In this document: positions 25,861 through 36,788 of the stretch, piece after piece
Layout of the letters: each line of letters opens with the position of its first letter
Position numbering within the stretch: the first letter of the stretch is position 1
From: JBDZVM01 sp040255675
GTDB taxonomy: Bacteria; Actinomycetota; Actinomycetes; Acidothermales; Acidothermaceae
Assembly (NCBI GenBank): GCA_040255675.1
Contig: JBDZVM010000002.1
Span: forward strand, 62,001-126,000
Direction of reading: 5' to 3'
Length of the DNA stretch: 64,000 nucleotides
Program-made: the position numbers and the translations under genes
Notes under the pieces: model-generated
Seen by the model: the letters and a program-made list of their open reading frames with translations, nothing else
What the model was told of the DNA's origin: nothing
Databases searched by the model: none

Positions 25861-26652
25861 ATGACGGCGTTCGTACGCGGCTGCACGCGGGCCCTGTTCG
25901 GTTTCACGGGTCTTGCCTGTGCCGCGGCCGTACTCGCATGGGCGGGCGGCTCGCCGGTCGCCGCGGTCGCGGCGGTTACGCCGAGCGCAAGCGTCGACGT
26001 CCTGATCGTCGCCACCGCGACGCTCGCGGCCTGGGCCTGCCTAATCTGGTTCGCCGGCGTCGTCGCGCTCGAGATCGGCGCCGCCGTGCCCGGTGTCGCC
26101 GGAGACTTGTGTGCTCGCGCCGTCCGCCGGGTCGCCCCCCGTCTTATGCGGCATTGCGCCCGCTGGCTGGTCGGCGCGACGTTGCTCGCGTCACCTCTCG
26201 TCGCGACGCCGGCACTCGCGGCGAGCCCGGGTCCGAATCTCGACCGCCCCGTCGCGGCGGCCGCGCTGGCACCGGGCTCGGATCGGGTGGTGCCTACCGC
26301 GCCAACGTCCGTGCGCTCGCCCGCGCCGTCGCCCGTGCCGTCGCTCGACAGCCTCGATCGTCCCGGCGTTCGATACGTGCCGTCGCGCCCGCCGTCCGTG
26401 GTGAAAACGACCGACACCGCTGGCCTGTCGCTGCTGACCGGCACTCCTCATCGGGGACTCGACGACGACACCTACGTCGTGCACGCCGGCGACGCGTTAT
26501 GGGATATCGCCGCTCGCCACCTCGGCCCCGCTGCCACCCCGACCGAGATCGCCCGTGAATGGCCCCGCTGGTACGCCGCCAATAGGGCGTTGATCGGCGA
26601 CAACCCGGCCGTCATTCATCCGGGCCAGGTATTACGCGCGCCGGCTAACTGA
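25861..26652 (+). CDS. LysM-domain membrane protein
   Basis: A 263-residue protein with two or three hydrophobic helices in the first ~120 residues, a Pro/Ser/Arg-rich linker and a C-terminal LysM module (about 205-262: TYVVHAGDALWDIAARHLGP ending HPGQVLRAP) that binds peptidoglycan. Here the LysM lies outside a polytopic N-terminus, anchoring it between membrane and wall. GAGGGAGA directly precedes the ATG. The frame extends back to 25633 but antisense to the neighbour, so that part is ignored. Actinomycetes often carry such a gene next to Rv3235-family and secA genes. Confidence 0.85.
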   Translation: MTAFVRGCTRALFGFTGLACAAAVLAWAGGSPVAAVAAVTPSASVDVLIVATATLAAWACLIWFAGVVALEIGAAVPGVAGDLCARAVRRVAPRLMRHCARWLVGATLLASPLVATPALAASPGPNLDRPVAAAALAPGSDRVVPTAPTSVRSPAPSPVPSLDSLDRPGVRYVPSRPPSVVKTTDTAGLSLLTGTPHRGLDDDTYVVHAGDALWDIAARHLGPAATPTEIAREWPRWYAANRALIGDNPAVIHPGQVLRAPAN

Positions 26653-26690
26653 CGGCGACGGCAGGCATCCGAAACTACCTAAGGAATCTC

Positions 26691-27371
26691 ATGTCCAGCA
26701 CCGCACTCGACGCTAAGCAAACCGCAACCCTTCGCCGGTTGCCTATTCGCGCGACCGAACCGCCTTTCGACGACGACGCGCCGGCCGAGAACGTCGTCGG
26801 TTCAGAAGCGGTGCAAGGCACGCTCGCCCTCGCGTTCGCGCTCCCGGGCGGCTTGCCCGTCGTCCCCTCGTTGCCTGACGGGCTGCACCTAGACAAGCCG
26901 GGTCGCCGGCTCGCGCTCGTGCCCGCGCTCGACTCCCCTGCCCACCCAGCGGCAAAGTCGTCCGGGCGCCGCGGCGGGCGCCGAAAAGCGGCAGAGGCTC
27001 TCGACGCCACGGAATTCGGCCCGCAGCCGACGCCGCGGGCGCTCCTTCCCGAACCCAAACCCTGGGCCGCCCGTCTGGTACAGGCAATCGTCGAAGTGAC
27101 GGCGGGCGCGAGACCGGTCGGACAACTCATTCGGTGGACGACGAACGACGTGTACGAGTCGATGCAACGCCGCATGGCGCATGCCGAGTCAGTGGCGGGC
27201 TCGGTTCGGCGCGTCGGCTCTATCGTGCGGTCGGTGCACGTCGACGAGCCGCGCGACGGCGTTGCGGAGGTGTGCGCGGTGGTTCAGCACGGCGTTCGCT
27301 GCCGGGCGATCGCGTTACGCCTTGAGGGAGTAGACGGGCGCTGGCAATGCACCGCCTTGCAGGTCTGCTGA
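26691..27371 (+). CDS. Rv3235 family protein
   Basis: A 226-residue protein with a disordered, Pro/Arg-rich first half and a conserved C-terminal domain (VQAIVEVTAGARPVGQLIRW, AVVQHGVRCRAIALRLEGV, RWQCTALQ). This is the signature of the Rv3235 family, which sits beside secA in mycobacteria and relatives. The function is unknown. It is 38 bases downstream of the LysM gene in the same direction, so probably co-transcribed, and it converges with secA. Confidence 0.83.
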   Translation: MSSTALDAKQTATLRRLPIRATEPPFDDDAPAENVVGSEAVQGTLALAFALPGGLPVVPSLPDGLHLDKPGRRLALVPALDSPAHPAAKSSGRRGGRRKAAEALDATEFGPQPTPRALLPEPKPWAARLVQAIVEVTAGARPVGQLIRWTTNDVYESMQRRMAHAESVAGSVRRVGSIVRSVHVDEPRDGVAEVCAVVQHGVRCRAIALRLEGVDGRWQCTALQVC

Positions 27372-27395
27372 AATCAACGCCGCCCGAGGCGAACG

Positions 27396-30335
<2,940 letters not shown>

Positions 30336-30527
30336 GAGTGGGTTCGGCTCCTTCGACGGACGAGCTGACCGGACGATGACGCTGCGAGCGAACGACGCGC
30401 ACTGGGTCGCGCGGGCACGCACCGTCGTTAGCCATCGTAGGCGAGTCGAGCACACTCGGCTCGCGGCAGACCGGCCACGGACCATCGGCGGCCAGCCTGT
30501 CAGAGGCCGAGGATACGCTCCCGGGCC

Positions 30528-31874
30528 ATGACACTGCCGCCCCCGGTGATCGAACTGTCGGCCGATGACGCCCGTCGCTTGACCTTGCGAGCTCAACGAC
30601 TGCTCGGCGCGCCCGACCGGCGCGGCGGCGTCCCCGCGCTGGTGGGCTCGCTCGGCGCCGTCCAGCTCGACACGATCAGCGTGCTCGCCCGCTCGCACGA
30701 ACTGGTGGCCTACGCGCGATTGGGCGCGATCGATCGAGGCCGCGTCGAGACGGCGTACTGGGGCAGCGGCGCCATGTTCGAGTACTGGGCGCACGCCGCG
30801 AGCGTGCTGCCGATCGCCGACTGGCCGCTGTTCGCGTTTCGGCGCCGGCACTACCGCAAGCGGGCTCGCGTGTGGGGCGAGCACGAGGCGTCGTCCGCCG
30901 AGAAGGTGCTGAAGCAGATCACGACTGACGGCCCGCTGACCGCGACCGAACTCGGCGGGGCGAAGAAGTCGTCGCAGTGGTGGGGCTGGTCCGAGGTCAA
31001 GCGGGCGGCTGAGTTTCTTCTCGCGAGTGGCGAACTCGCGTGTGTGCGCCGCGTGGGCTGGCGGCGCGTCTACGACCTCGCCGAGCGGGTCGTGCCAAGC
31101 GAACTGTTTCACGACGACTTCACCGACGACGCCTGCACGAGCGAACTCCTGCGCCGCGCCGCCCACGCCCTAGGCGTCGGCACGGCAGCCGACCTCGCCG
31201 ACTACTACCGGCTCGCCGTCGCCGACGTCAGGCGGCTGCTCCCTCAGACGGGCCTGGTGCCCGTCGCCGTCGAAGGCTGGCGCTCGCCGGCGTGGGCCGA
31301 TCCACAAGCTCTCGACACCACCGCGCGCGGCCGGCACCGCACCACGCTGCTGTCGCCGTTCGACTCGCTCGTGTGGGATCGCAAGCGATCCGCACGCGTA
31401 TTCGGCTTCGACCACAAGCTCGAGGCCTACGTGCCGAAACAGCTGCGCCGGCACGGCTATTTCGCGATGCCGGTGCTCGCTGGCGGCCGGCTGATCGCTC
31501 GCGTCGACCCGGCTCGGGCGGGCGACACGCTGGTCGCCCGCCAGATTGTCATCGAACCTCGCCATGCCGCCGATGCACGGCTGCCGGGCGCCGCGGCCGC
31601 GATCGGCGCCGCGCTGCGCGAAGCCGCGAGCTGGGTGGGCTGCGACGCCGTCGTGGTTGAGCAAGTCGAACCGGTCGAGGCGCTGCCCGCTATGGCCGCC
31701 GCACTGGATCCCGGGTCAACCCGTGCTCTTCGCACAGCCGCGGGATCGACGTCGGGTCGAGGTCGAGGTGGTAGCGCTCCGCGAGCGCCCGCAGCGCGTC
31801 GAGGTCGGGCGGCGTCGCGGCGAGAATTCCGGCGAGCTCCTCGAAATAGTTTTCGAAACCGGCGGGAGAAATGA
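30528..31874 (+). CDS. YcaQ-family winged-helix protein (crosslink-repair DNA glycosylase-like), stop apparently lost
   Basis: A 448-codon frame. Residues 1-390 match the HTH_42/YcaQ family: LGAVQLDTISVLARSHELV, WGSGAMFEYWAHAASVLP, RRHYRKRARVWG and LLSPFDSLVWDR.R. YcaQ and Streptomyces AlkX/AZL homologues unhook interstrand crosslinks. The natural C-terminus appears to be near ALPAMAAALD (about codon 391). The remaining ~57 codons are Arg/Ser-rich and are the mirror of the cupin gene, overlapping it for 185 bases. The original stop or a few bases seem lost, which should not affect the fold. Confidence 0.85.
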   Translation: MTLPPPVIELSADDARRLTLRAQRLLGAPDRRGGVPALVGSLGAVQLDTISVLARSHELVAYARLGAIDRGRVETAYWGSGAMFEYWAHAASVLPIADWPLFAFRRRHYRKRARVWGEHEASSAEKVLKQITTDGPLTATELGGAKKSSQWWGWSEVKRAAEFLLASGELACVRRVGWRRVYDLAERVVPSELFHDDFTDDACTSELLRRAAHALGVGTAADLADYYRLAVADVRRLLPQTGLVPVAVEGWRSPAWADPQALDTTARGRHRTTLLSPFDSLVWDRKRSARVFGFDHKLEAYVPKQLRRHGYFAMPVLAGGRLIARVDPARAGDTLVARQIVIEPRHAADARLPGAAAAIGAALREAASWVGCDAVVVEQVEPVEALPAMAAALDPGSTRALRTAAGSTSGRGRGGSAPRAPAARRGRAASRREFRRAPRNSFRNRREK

Positions 31875-32202
31875 TTTCGAGCAGCCGGCACGGCTCGTCG
31901 CTCGGGTTCCAAAACGCGTGCGCCACGCCCCGGGGCTTCACCACGACACTGCCGACGCCGGCTTCGAGCACGCGATCACCGATTTGCGCGCCGACCACGC
32001 CTTCGAGCACCACCGAGTACTCGTCTTCGTCGCGGTGCGTATGCATCGGCGAGCCCAAGGCGCGTGGTGCCAACGGGTGCTCGACAAGCGACAAAGCCCC
32101 GCTCGTCGCCGCGCTGGGCAGCATGAGAATCGCGCCGAGCGGGCCTTCCAGCAAGGTCTTTCGGTCGGACGGCGTAAACGCGTTTTTCATTTCCGTTGTC
32201 AT
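31690..32202 (-). CDS. Cupin-domain protein
   Basis: About 170 residues in a single cupin barrel. The metal-binding signature is present: HTHRDEDEY in motif 1 and PRGVAHAFWN in motif 2. The substrate is unknown; such proteins are often small dioxygenases or sugar/polyketide-binding proteins. The frame starts at 32214, but the ATG at 32202 has GGAG seven bases upstream and is preferred. It follows the MDMPI-fold gene by about 20 bases and so is the third member of a TetR-led operon. Its 3' end overlaps the YcaQ-like gene tail to tail. Confidence 0.86.
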   Translation of the reverse strand: MTTEMKNAFTPSDRKTLLEGPLGAILMLPSAATSGALSLVEHPLAPRALGSPMHTHRDEDEYSVVLEGVVGAQIGDRVLEAGVGSVVVKPRGVAHAFWNPSDEPCRLLEIISPAGFENYFEELAGILAATPPDLDALRALAERYHLDLDPTSIPRLCEEHGLTRDPVRRP

Positions 32203-32223
32203 CGATGTCTCCATTTCTGTGAA

Positions 32224-33015
32224 TTAGAAAGGAACTCGAGCCTTACGTAGTGCTATTTCGACCTCACGGTCGCCGGCAATGTCGAAGTTCAGATCGCCGG
32301 CACGACCCGACAGCAGGCGGGCGAAGCCAACCGCTTCGACGCGGGCGGTCGCTACCGGCTCACCTTCGCCGAGGTTCCAGCGCCCCGCCCCGAGCAGGTC
32401 CAAGGCCAGCGGCGGCCCCGCCCACCCGCGGTCGAGGTCGCGCACTGCCTGAGCCACCACCTCGCCGTCCGACTCGACCGCGACGACGTCGCGACCGCAG
32501 GCGCGCGCGATGTCGACACGGTGCATGAAGATGTCGCGCGCGATGACGACGTCGAGAACGTGGCCGAACGTCACGCCGGGAGGCATGGCAAACCCGGCCG
32601 GAGGTTTAGTGCGGCGGATCAGCGCAGGCACGCGCCGCCGGGCGCGCGCGGCACGCGGCGCCAACCGGATGAACTCGGCGAGAAGTTCGGCCTCGGTGCG
32701 TTGGCGGCGATCGTCGATCTGTACGGCGTTCGTGCCGTCGAGAAGGTTCATTGCCGGGTAACGCCGTTTCGCCGTCACGATGTGGCGAAGCATGACGCGA
32801 ACCCGCACAGCTTCGTCCATCAGCCCGACGACATGCGAAACCATGTCGCGCACCGACCAGCCCACGCAATCCGTCGGCCGATGCCAGTCAGCGGTGTCGA
32901 GGCTTCGCAGCAGGCTGAGCAGCGCTTCGTACTGCGCCGTCGCGATCGCCTCGGCGCGACGCCGATCGGTCACCGGCAACTGGCGCGCTGGCACGGATGG
33001 CGCCCGCACCGTCAT
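32224..33015 (-). CDS. Maleylpyruvate isomerase-fold, mycothiol-dependent family protein
   Basis: About 263 residues with the MDMPI N-terminal four-helix domain (W.R.TDCVGWSVRDMVSHVVG, a DinB-like metal site with His) and the MPPGVTFGHVLDVVIARDIFMHRVDIARA segment cut here to FGHVLDVVIARDIFMHR. The family uses mycothiol in place of glutathione for isomerisation or detoxification; the actual substrate is unknown. The frame reaches 33096, but the ATG at 33015 has GGAGGGGAG upstream. The TetR gene in front overlaps it by 128 bases in another frame, so they are certainly one transcript. Confidence 0.82.
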   Translation of the reverse strand: MTVRAPSVPARQLPVTDRRRAEAIATAQYEALLSLLRSLDTADWHRPTDCVGWSVRDMVSHVVGLMDEAVRVRVMLRHIVTAKRRYPAMNLLDGTNAVQIDDRRQRTEAELLAEFIRLAPRAARARRRVPALIRRTKPPAGFAMPPGVTFGHVLDVVIARDIFMHRVDIARACGRDVVAVESDGEVVAQAVRDLDRGWAGPPLALDLLGAGRWNLGEGEPVATARVEAVGFARLLSGRAGDLNFDIAGDREVEIALRKARVPF

Positions 33016-33652
33016 CAGTTCTCCCCTCCGACCCGAAATAAGCCAGATACATGTCGACCATGTGCGGCAAGAGCTTGGTAAAAGTGCCTGTTTCATAGGC
33101 TTCGCGCGGCGCGTTCGACAACTGCTGACTGATCACCCCGGAAACCAGCGACGTCCAGACAGCAGCGGCTTCGGAGATATCGACGCCGTCGCGAAGCACG
33201 CCTCGACCCCGCAGAGTCTCGAGCATCGCCGAGGTCCGCTTCATCACCTCGACCGCCGGCCCGTATGCCGCCGCCGACGGCTCGAAACCCGGAACCGGCC
33301 GCCAAAACATCAGTTGCGCGTAGCCGGGGTTCGCGACCGCCCAGCGCGCGACTTCTTCCGCGCTTTGTCGCATCGCGCCGACGGGGTCGTCGCCGCCCTT
33401 CACGTGCGGTTCGTACTGCTCGACGAGCTCGAGCAAGATGCGCCAGCCTCGACCGAAAACTTCGTCGTACAACGAATTTTTCGAATCGAAGTACACGTAA
33501 AGCGATGGTGTGCGGACGCCGATGCGCCGCGCCACCTCACCGAGACTCAATCCGCCGGCGCCCTCCTCAGCCATGATCGACAGCGCCACGGCGACGATCT
33601 CTTCGATCGTCTCCTGCCGCCGCCGATGACGGCGGTCGCGTGCTTGCGCCAT
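32888..33652 (-). CDS. TetR-family transcriptional regulator (WHG-type C-terminus)
   Basis: A 254-residue repressor with an N-terminal TetR helix-turn-helix (IMAEEGAGGLSLGEVARRIG, VRTPSLYVYFDSKNSLYDE) and a C-terminal ligand domain carrying MFWRPVPGFEPS, typical of the WHG group. The family-like part ends at about LAYFGSEG (codon 210); the last ~43 codons run inside the next gene in a different frame and are probably a disordered tail. A perfect AGGAGG lies seven bases before the ATG. It heads the operon with the MDMPI-fold enzyme and cupin and probably represses it through the inverted repeat just upstream. Confidence 0.9.
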   Translation of the reverse strand: MAQARDRRHRRRQETIEEIVAVALSIMAEEGAGGLSLGEVARRIGVRTPSLYVYFDSKNSLYDEVFGRGWRILLELVEQYEPHVKGGDDPVGAMRQSAEEVARWAVANPGYAQLMFWRPVPGFEPSAAAYGPAVEVMKRTSAMLETLRGRGVLRDGVDISEAAAVWTSLVSGVISQQLSNAPREAYETGTFTKLLPHMVDMYLAYFGSEGRTDDGAGAIRASAPVAGDRSASRRGDRDGAVRSAAQPAAKPRHR

Positions 33653-33681
33653 CCCAGAACCTCCTGTTGGTAGTAGTTTTA

Positions 33682-33696
33682 CCTAATACCGTTAGG
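33682..33696. promoter_or_regulatory. Candidate TetR operator
   Basis: CCTAA-5-TTAGG is a perfect inverted repeat 30 bases upstream of the TetR start, within the AT-rich stretch that should hold its promoter. Position and symmetry fit autorepression. The arms are short (5 bases), so binding is an inference. Confidence 0.4.
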
Positions 33697-33731
33697 GGGT
33701 CAAGTGCCGGCCGGCTGAGGATCGGGCAGGG

Positions 33732-34475
33732 TCAGGTGATCTCGAGCAGTTTCTCGCGGACGGCGTAAACCACGGCCTCCATGCGCGAGTGCAATTGCAG
33801 CTTCTCGAGGATGTTGCGGATGTGGTTTTTCACCGTGTTCTCGCTGATGAACAACTCTTTGGCGATGTCGCGGTTGTTCAAGCCCTTAGCGACCAGCCGC
33901 AAGACCTCCATCTCACGGTCGGTCAGTTTGGGCGCGGGCACCTGTTGCCGGGAATCGCCCTTCTTGATCATCGACGCGAACTCGCTCAACAACTTCGACG
34001 CCATCGAGGGGCTGATCAACGACTGACCGCCATGCACCGCGCGAATCGCGGCCGCGACCTCGTCGATCGAAATCTCCTTGAGCAAGTAGCCAGTGGCGCC
34101 CGCCTTGATGGCGTCGTAGAGATCGGCCTCTTCGTCGCTGATCGTCAACATGACGATTTTCGCCGAGGGGACGACGTCCTTGATGGCGGTACACGCCTCG
34201 ATGCCGCTGCGCTTCGGCATGCGGACGTCCAGGAGCACGATGTCGGGCAGAGTGGCGGCGGCCTTCGCCACGGCCTCGGCGCCGTCGCTGGCCTCGCCCA
34301 CGAGGTCGATGTCAGGCTCTTGGGTGAGCACCATCTCAAGACCGCGTCGAAACAACGCGTGATCGTCGACGACCAGCACCCGAATGGGCTCGCCGGCCGG
34401 AACGGTCGGTGCCGGGCGCGGCGCGCCACGCTCGTTCACCATCACGTGCCCTGGCCCACGCTGCCCCTCGCTCAC
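33732..34475 (-). CDS. NarL/FixJ-type response regulator with LuxR helix-turn-helix
   Basis: A 247-residue protein: receiver domain (VLVVDDHALFRRGLEMVL; phosphoacceptor Asp83 in LLDVRMP; KEIS lysine) and a C-terminal LuxR-type helix-turn-helix (LTDREMEVLRLVAKGLNNR, FISENTVKNHIRNILEKL). No histidine kinase is adjacent, so it is an orphan in this window; the gene commonly sits beside hpf in actinomycetes. The GTG at 34475 has GGGAGG just upstream; the frame opens at 34502 and an inner ATG at 34442 is also possible. The 216 bases up to hpf hold no gene and presumably its promoter. Confidence 0.92.
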   Translation of the reverse strand: MSEGQRGPGHVMVNERGAPRPAPTVPAGEPIRVLVVDDHALFRRGLEMVLTQEPDIDLVGEASDGAEAVAKAAATLPDIVLLDVRMPKRSGIEACTAIKDVVPSAKIVMLTISDEEADLYDAIKAGATGYLLKEISIDEVAAAIRAVHGGQSLISPSMASKLLSEFASMIKKGDSRQQVPAPKLTDREMEVLRLVAKGLNNRDIAKELFISENTVKNHIRNILEKLQLHSRMEAVVYAVREKLLEIT

Positions 34476-34718
34476 GGTGCCTCCCACGGCTAGCTGGCGC
34501 ACGGCGTACGACCTACGCGAGTGTGGATCGACGCCGCACTCGTACGGTCATCGTCGCACCAGCAAACGATCAGTTCCGCCAGAATCGGTACAAGACAGAC
34601 GTTACATAACCCCGGGCACTGGCGACACGTCGTCGTCCGGCAAACCGACGGAGTGTCGCCCCCCGATGAAGGGACCGTCGGCGGACCACCGCACTGGCCG
34701 ACCGCGTGATCACTGCAT

Positions 34719-35468
34719 TCACCACGCGGAATCGGCGTCATGATCGGGCGCCTGATCGGAGGCATGATCGGATGCATGGTCGGGCGCGACCCTGATCACG
34801 CCGTAGTCGTAGCCGCGGCGGCGATAGACCACGCTGGGCAGGCCGGTCTCCTTGTCGCAGAAAAGAAAGAAGTCGTGGCCGACGAGTTCCATCTCGTATA
34901 ACGCCTGGTCGAGTGTCATCGGCGCGGCGACGTGCAGTTTCTCGCGCACGATCATGGGACCCTCGCCGGCGTAATAGGCCGAGCCCGCCGCGACCGGCTC
35001 GTCGTCGACGGCGGTCAGGCTCGTCGCGGTATCCGCCGCGGACGGCTCGACGGCGGCCCCGCCGGCGGAACCCAGATCGGATAGCACTCCCGCGGCGGAG
35101 CCAGACACCGCGGCACTTGCGGCCGTCGCGGCGGCAACGGAGATCGGGGTGCGGCTGCCGCGGTGCACGCGCCGTCGGTCGGCTGCCCGTCGAAGCCTCG
35201 ACTCGAGCTTTGCCCACGCGAGGTCGAACGCGGCGATTGTCTCGTCGGCGGCGGCTTCGGCCCGAATCGCCGGGCCGCGTGACAAGCACGTGAGCTGCAC
35301 TCGTTCTCTGATCTCCGATAGGCGCGGATTGCGTTCTCGCGAGATCTCAACATCGACGCGAATCGCCTTGGGGCACAGCTTGTCGACCTTGGCCAGCTTC
35401 TGCTCCGCATAGGCTCGCAAGCGAGTCGCGACGTCGACCTTCCGGCCTGTCACCACGATGTCGACCAT
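34719..35468 (-). CDS. hpf: Ribosome hibernation-promoting factor, long form
   Basis: A 249-residue long-form HPF. The N-terminal S30AE domain (1-100: VVTGRKVDVATRLRAYAEQK, DVEISRERNPRLSE) binds the 30S decoding region. The C-terminal domain (about 170-230: VREKLHVAAPMTLDQALYEM, GHDFFLFCDKETGLPSVVYR) dimerises ribosomes into 100S particles. An Ala/Ser-rich linker joins them. Past the domain is an unusual tail of four DH.SD-type units encoded by a 12-base repeat. GGGAGA precedes the ATG at ideal spacing. It lies in the mtrA to secA neighbourhood, as in mycobacteria. Confidence 0.95.
   Translation of the reverse strand: MVDIVVTGRKVDVATRLRAYAEQKLAKVDKLCPKAIRVDVEISRERNPRLSEIRERVQLTCLSRGPAIRAEAAADETIAAFDLAWAKLESRLRRAADRRRVHRGSRTPISVAAATAASAAVSGSAAGVLSDLGSAGGAAVEPSAADTATSLTAVDDEPVAAGSAYYAGEGPMIVREKLHVAAPMTLDQALYEMELVGHDFFLFCDKETGLPSVVYRRRGYDYGVIRVAPDHASDHASDQAPDHDADSAW
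34740..34787. repeat. Four imperfect 12-base repeats in the hpf 3' end
   Basis: Units of the form (a/c)tgatcggNNgc repeat four times with one to three changes each. They encode the Asp/His/Ala/Ser tail of HPF beyond its dimerisation domain. In-frame length change is possible by slippage. Confidence 0.7.
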
Positions 35469-35894
35469 GGGTTCTCCCGTCGTGTCTGGGCGGCACCGGA
35501 CGAAACGTGTACAGACCTTCTTACCCCGTCAACCGGGTTCTGCTCGCCCAAATTGCTACTGAACGGCTCAAAAAACACGTGAGGGGGCGCGGCGTCCGCC
35601 CGACCGACCTGGTCTTCGACCCCACATCCGCCTGCCGAGGTTCTCGCGGCGCGCGTCGCGCATCTGTTGCCACTACTGACCTTCTCCCGGACGGCGATCA
35701 CCCAGACCGCCGGCGAGGCAGGACTTACTCCTAAGCCGCACCGTGCTCGGACGACGACGAGTCGCCTTACGTGGACCGCTTTGCCTGCGACTGGCATCGG
35801 CTTGCCGAAGGACGTTCGCGGCGCCCCGGAACATGCCGGCACAACCGCAATCCGCACCCCGACGCAACCACGGACCCGGGCGGACGCCACGCCT
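35469..35894. other. 426-base gap between comF and hpf
   Basis: No gene is convincing here. The hpf leader and promoter must lie in the hpf-proximal third, where an AT-rich block (GTGTTTTTTGAG, minus strand) and GGTTGACGGGGTAAG occur. A 146-codon minus-strand frame across the gap has no recognisable features and random-looking composition. Confidence 0.5.
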
Positions 35895-36695
35895 CTAACC
35901 TAGCCCGAGCCGGGTCTCGCGCACAGCCGCCAAGCGCCGTTCGCCGACACCGCCGAAAGGGTCTTTCTGCCGAGACCGCCTCGGTGTCGCCGCCACGCAA
36001 GCCACACCGACGACGCGCGCACCCGCCGCGCCGAGCGCGCGCGCCGCCTCGATCGCCGTCGCGCCTGTCGTGACGATGTCGTCGACCACGATCGCGACGC
36101 GGCCGTCGACCGGACGGCGAACGGCGAGCGCGCCGGCCAAGTTCGCCGACCGCGCGGACAAACCCAGGCCGGCCTGATCGCCGACCTGCCTCGTCTGGCG
36201 AAGCACCGGTGACGCTCGAGCGCGCACGCCGAAGCTCGCCAGCTCGCCCGCGGCCACCGCGCCGAGACGGCGCACCGTGTCGTATCCGCGCGCTCGCGTC
36301 GCCCCGGCACTCGAAGGCACCGGTACAAGATCGACCGGCCCGGGTGGCACGGGCACGCAACGCAGCGCGGCCACACACGCGACGAGCAACAAATGGCCGA
36401 GGTCGCCACGCAACGCCTGGCGCCCGCGTTCTTTGTAGGCGAGCAGCATCGCGCGCACGATCCCTTCGTACGAACTGGCGGCGAACGCCGGAAGCGGCGA
36501 CTGCGCGAATCTGGGAATCTCCCACGCGATCGGCGCGGCGGCCCGCGACTCGACGCGACAGTCGGCGCAAACGCCGCCCTCGGCGGCTTCACGATCACAA
36601 CCGCCGCAGCGCGCGGGCGCCACCAAGTCGAGGACGTCGCCGACCGCGCGAGCGAACAGCGAAGACAGCAGGGCGCCAACAACCATGACGACCAC
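35895..36695 (-). CDS. comF: ComF-family phosphoribosyltransferase-like protein
   Basis: A 266-residue protein with an N-terminal zinc ribbon (CGGCDREAAEGGVCADC) and a PRTase-like domain with VPSSAGATRARGYDTVRR and the PRPP loop VAIVVDDIVTTGAT. ComF proteins support DNA uptake in competent bacteria, but in actinomycetes the conserved copy lies next to lpqB and its role is unclear. The GTG at 36695 lacks a good ribosome binding site; the ATG at 36686 is an alternative. It follows lpqB by 93 bases in the mtrAB-lpqB operon direction. Confidence 0.9.
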   Translation of the reverse strand: MVVMVVGALLSSLFARAVGDVLDLVAPARCGGCDREAAEGGVCADCRVESRAAAPIAWEIPRFAQSPLPAFAASSYEGIVRAMLLAYKERGRQALRGDLGHLLLVACVAALRCVPVPPGPVDLVPVPSSAGATRARGYDTVRRLGAVAAGELASFGVRARASPVLRQTRQVGDQAGLGLSARSANLAGALAVRRPVDGRVAIVVDDIVTTGATAIEAARALGAAGARVVGVACVAATPRRSRQKDPFGGVGERRLAAVRETRLGLG

Positions 36696-36788
36696 AATGG
36701 CAGCGGCGGCGGGTCGCGACTCCTTACGTCGTCCGGGCTGTGAAAGACAATTCCGCGACGGTGGAAAAGCCTCGACGGCCGAGCGTGC

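Noticed and set aside
30336..31166. Upstream extension of the secA frame
   Set aside because: Antisense to the YcaQ-like gene and upstream of the conserved SecA start.
35450..35890. 146-codon minus-strand frame between comF and hpf
   Set aside because: No motif, no ribosome binding site and random-like composition.
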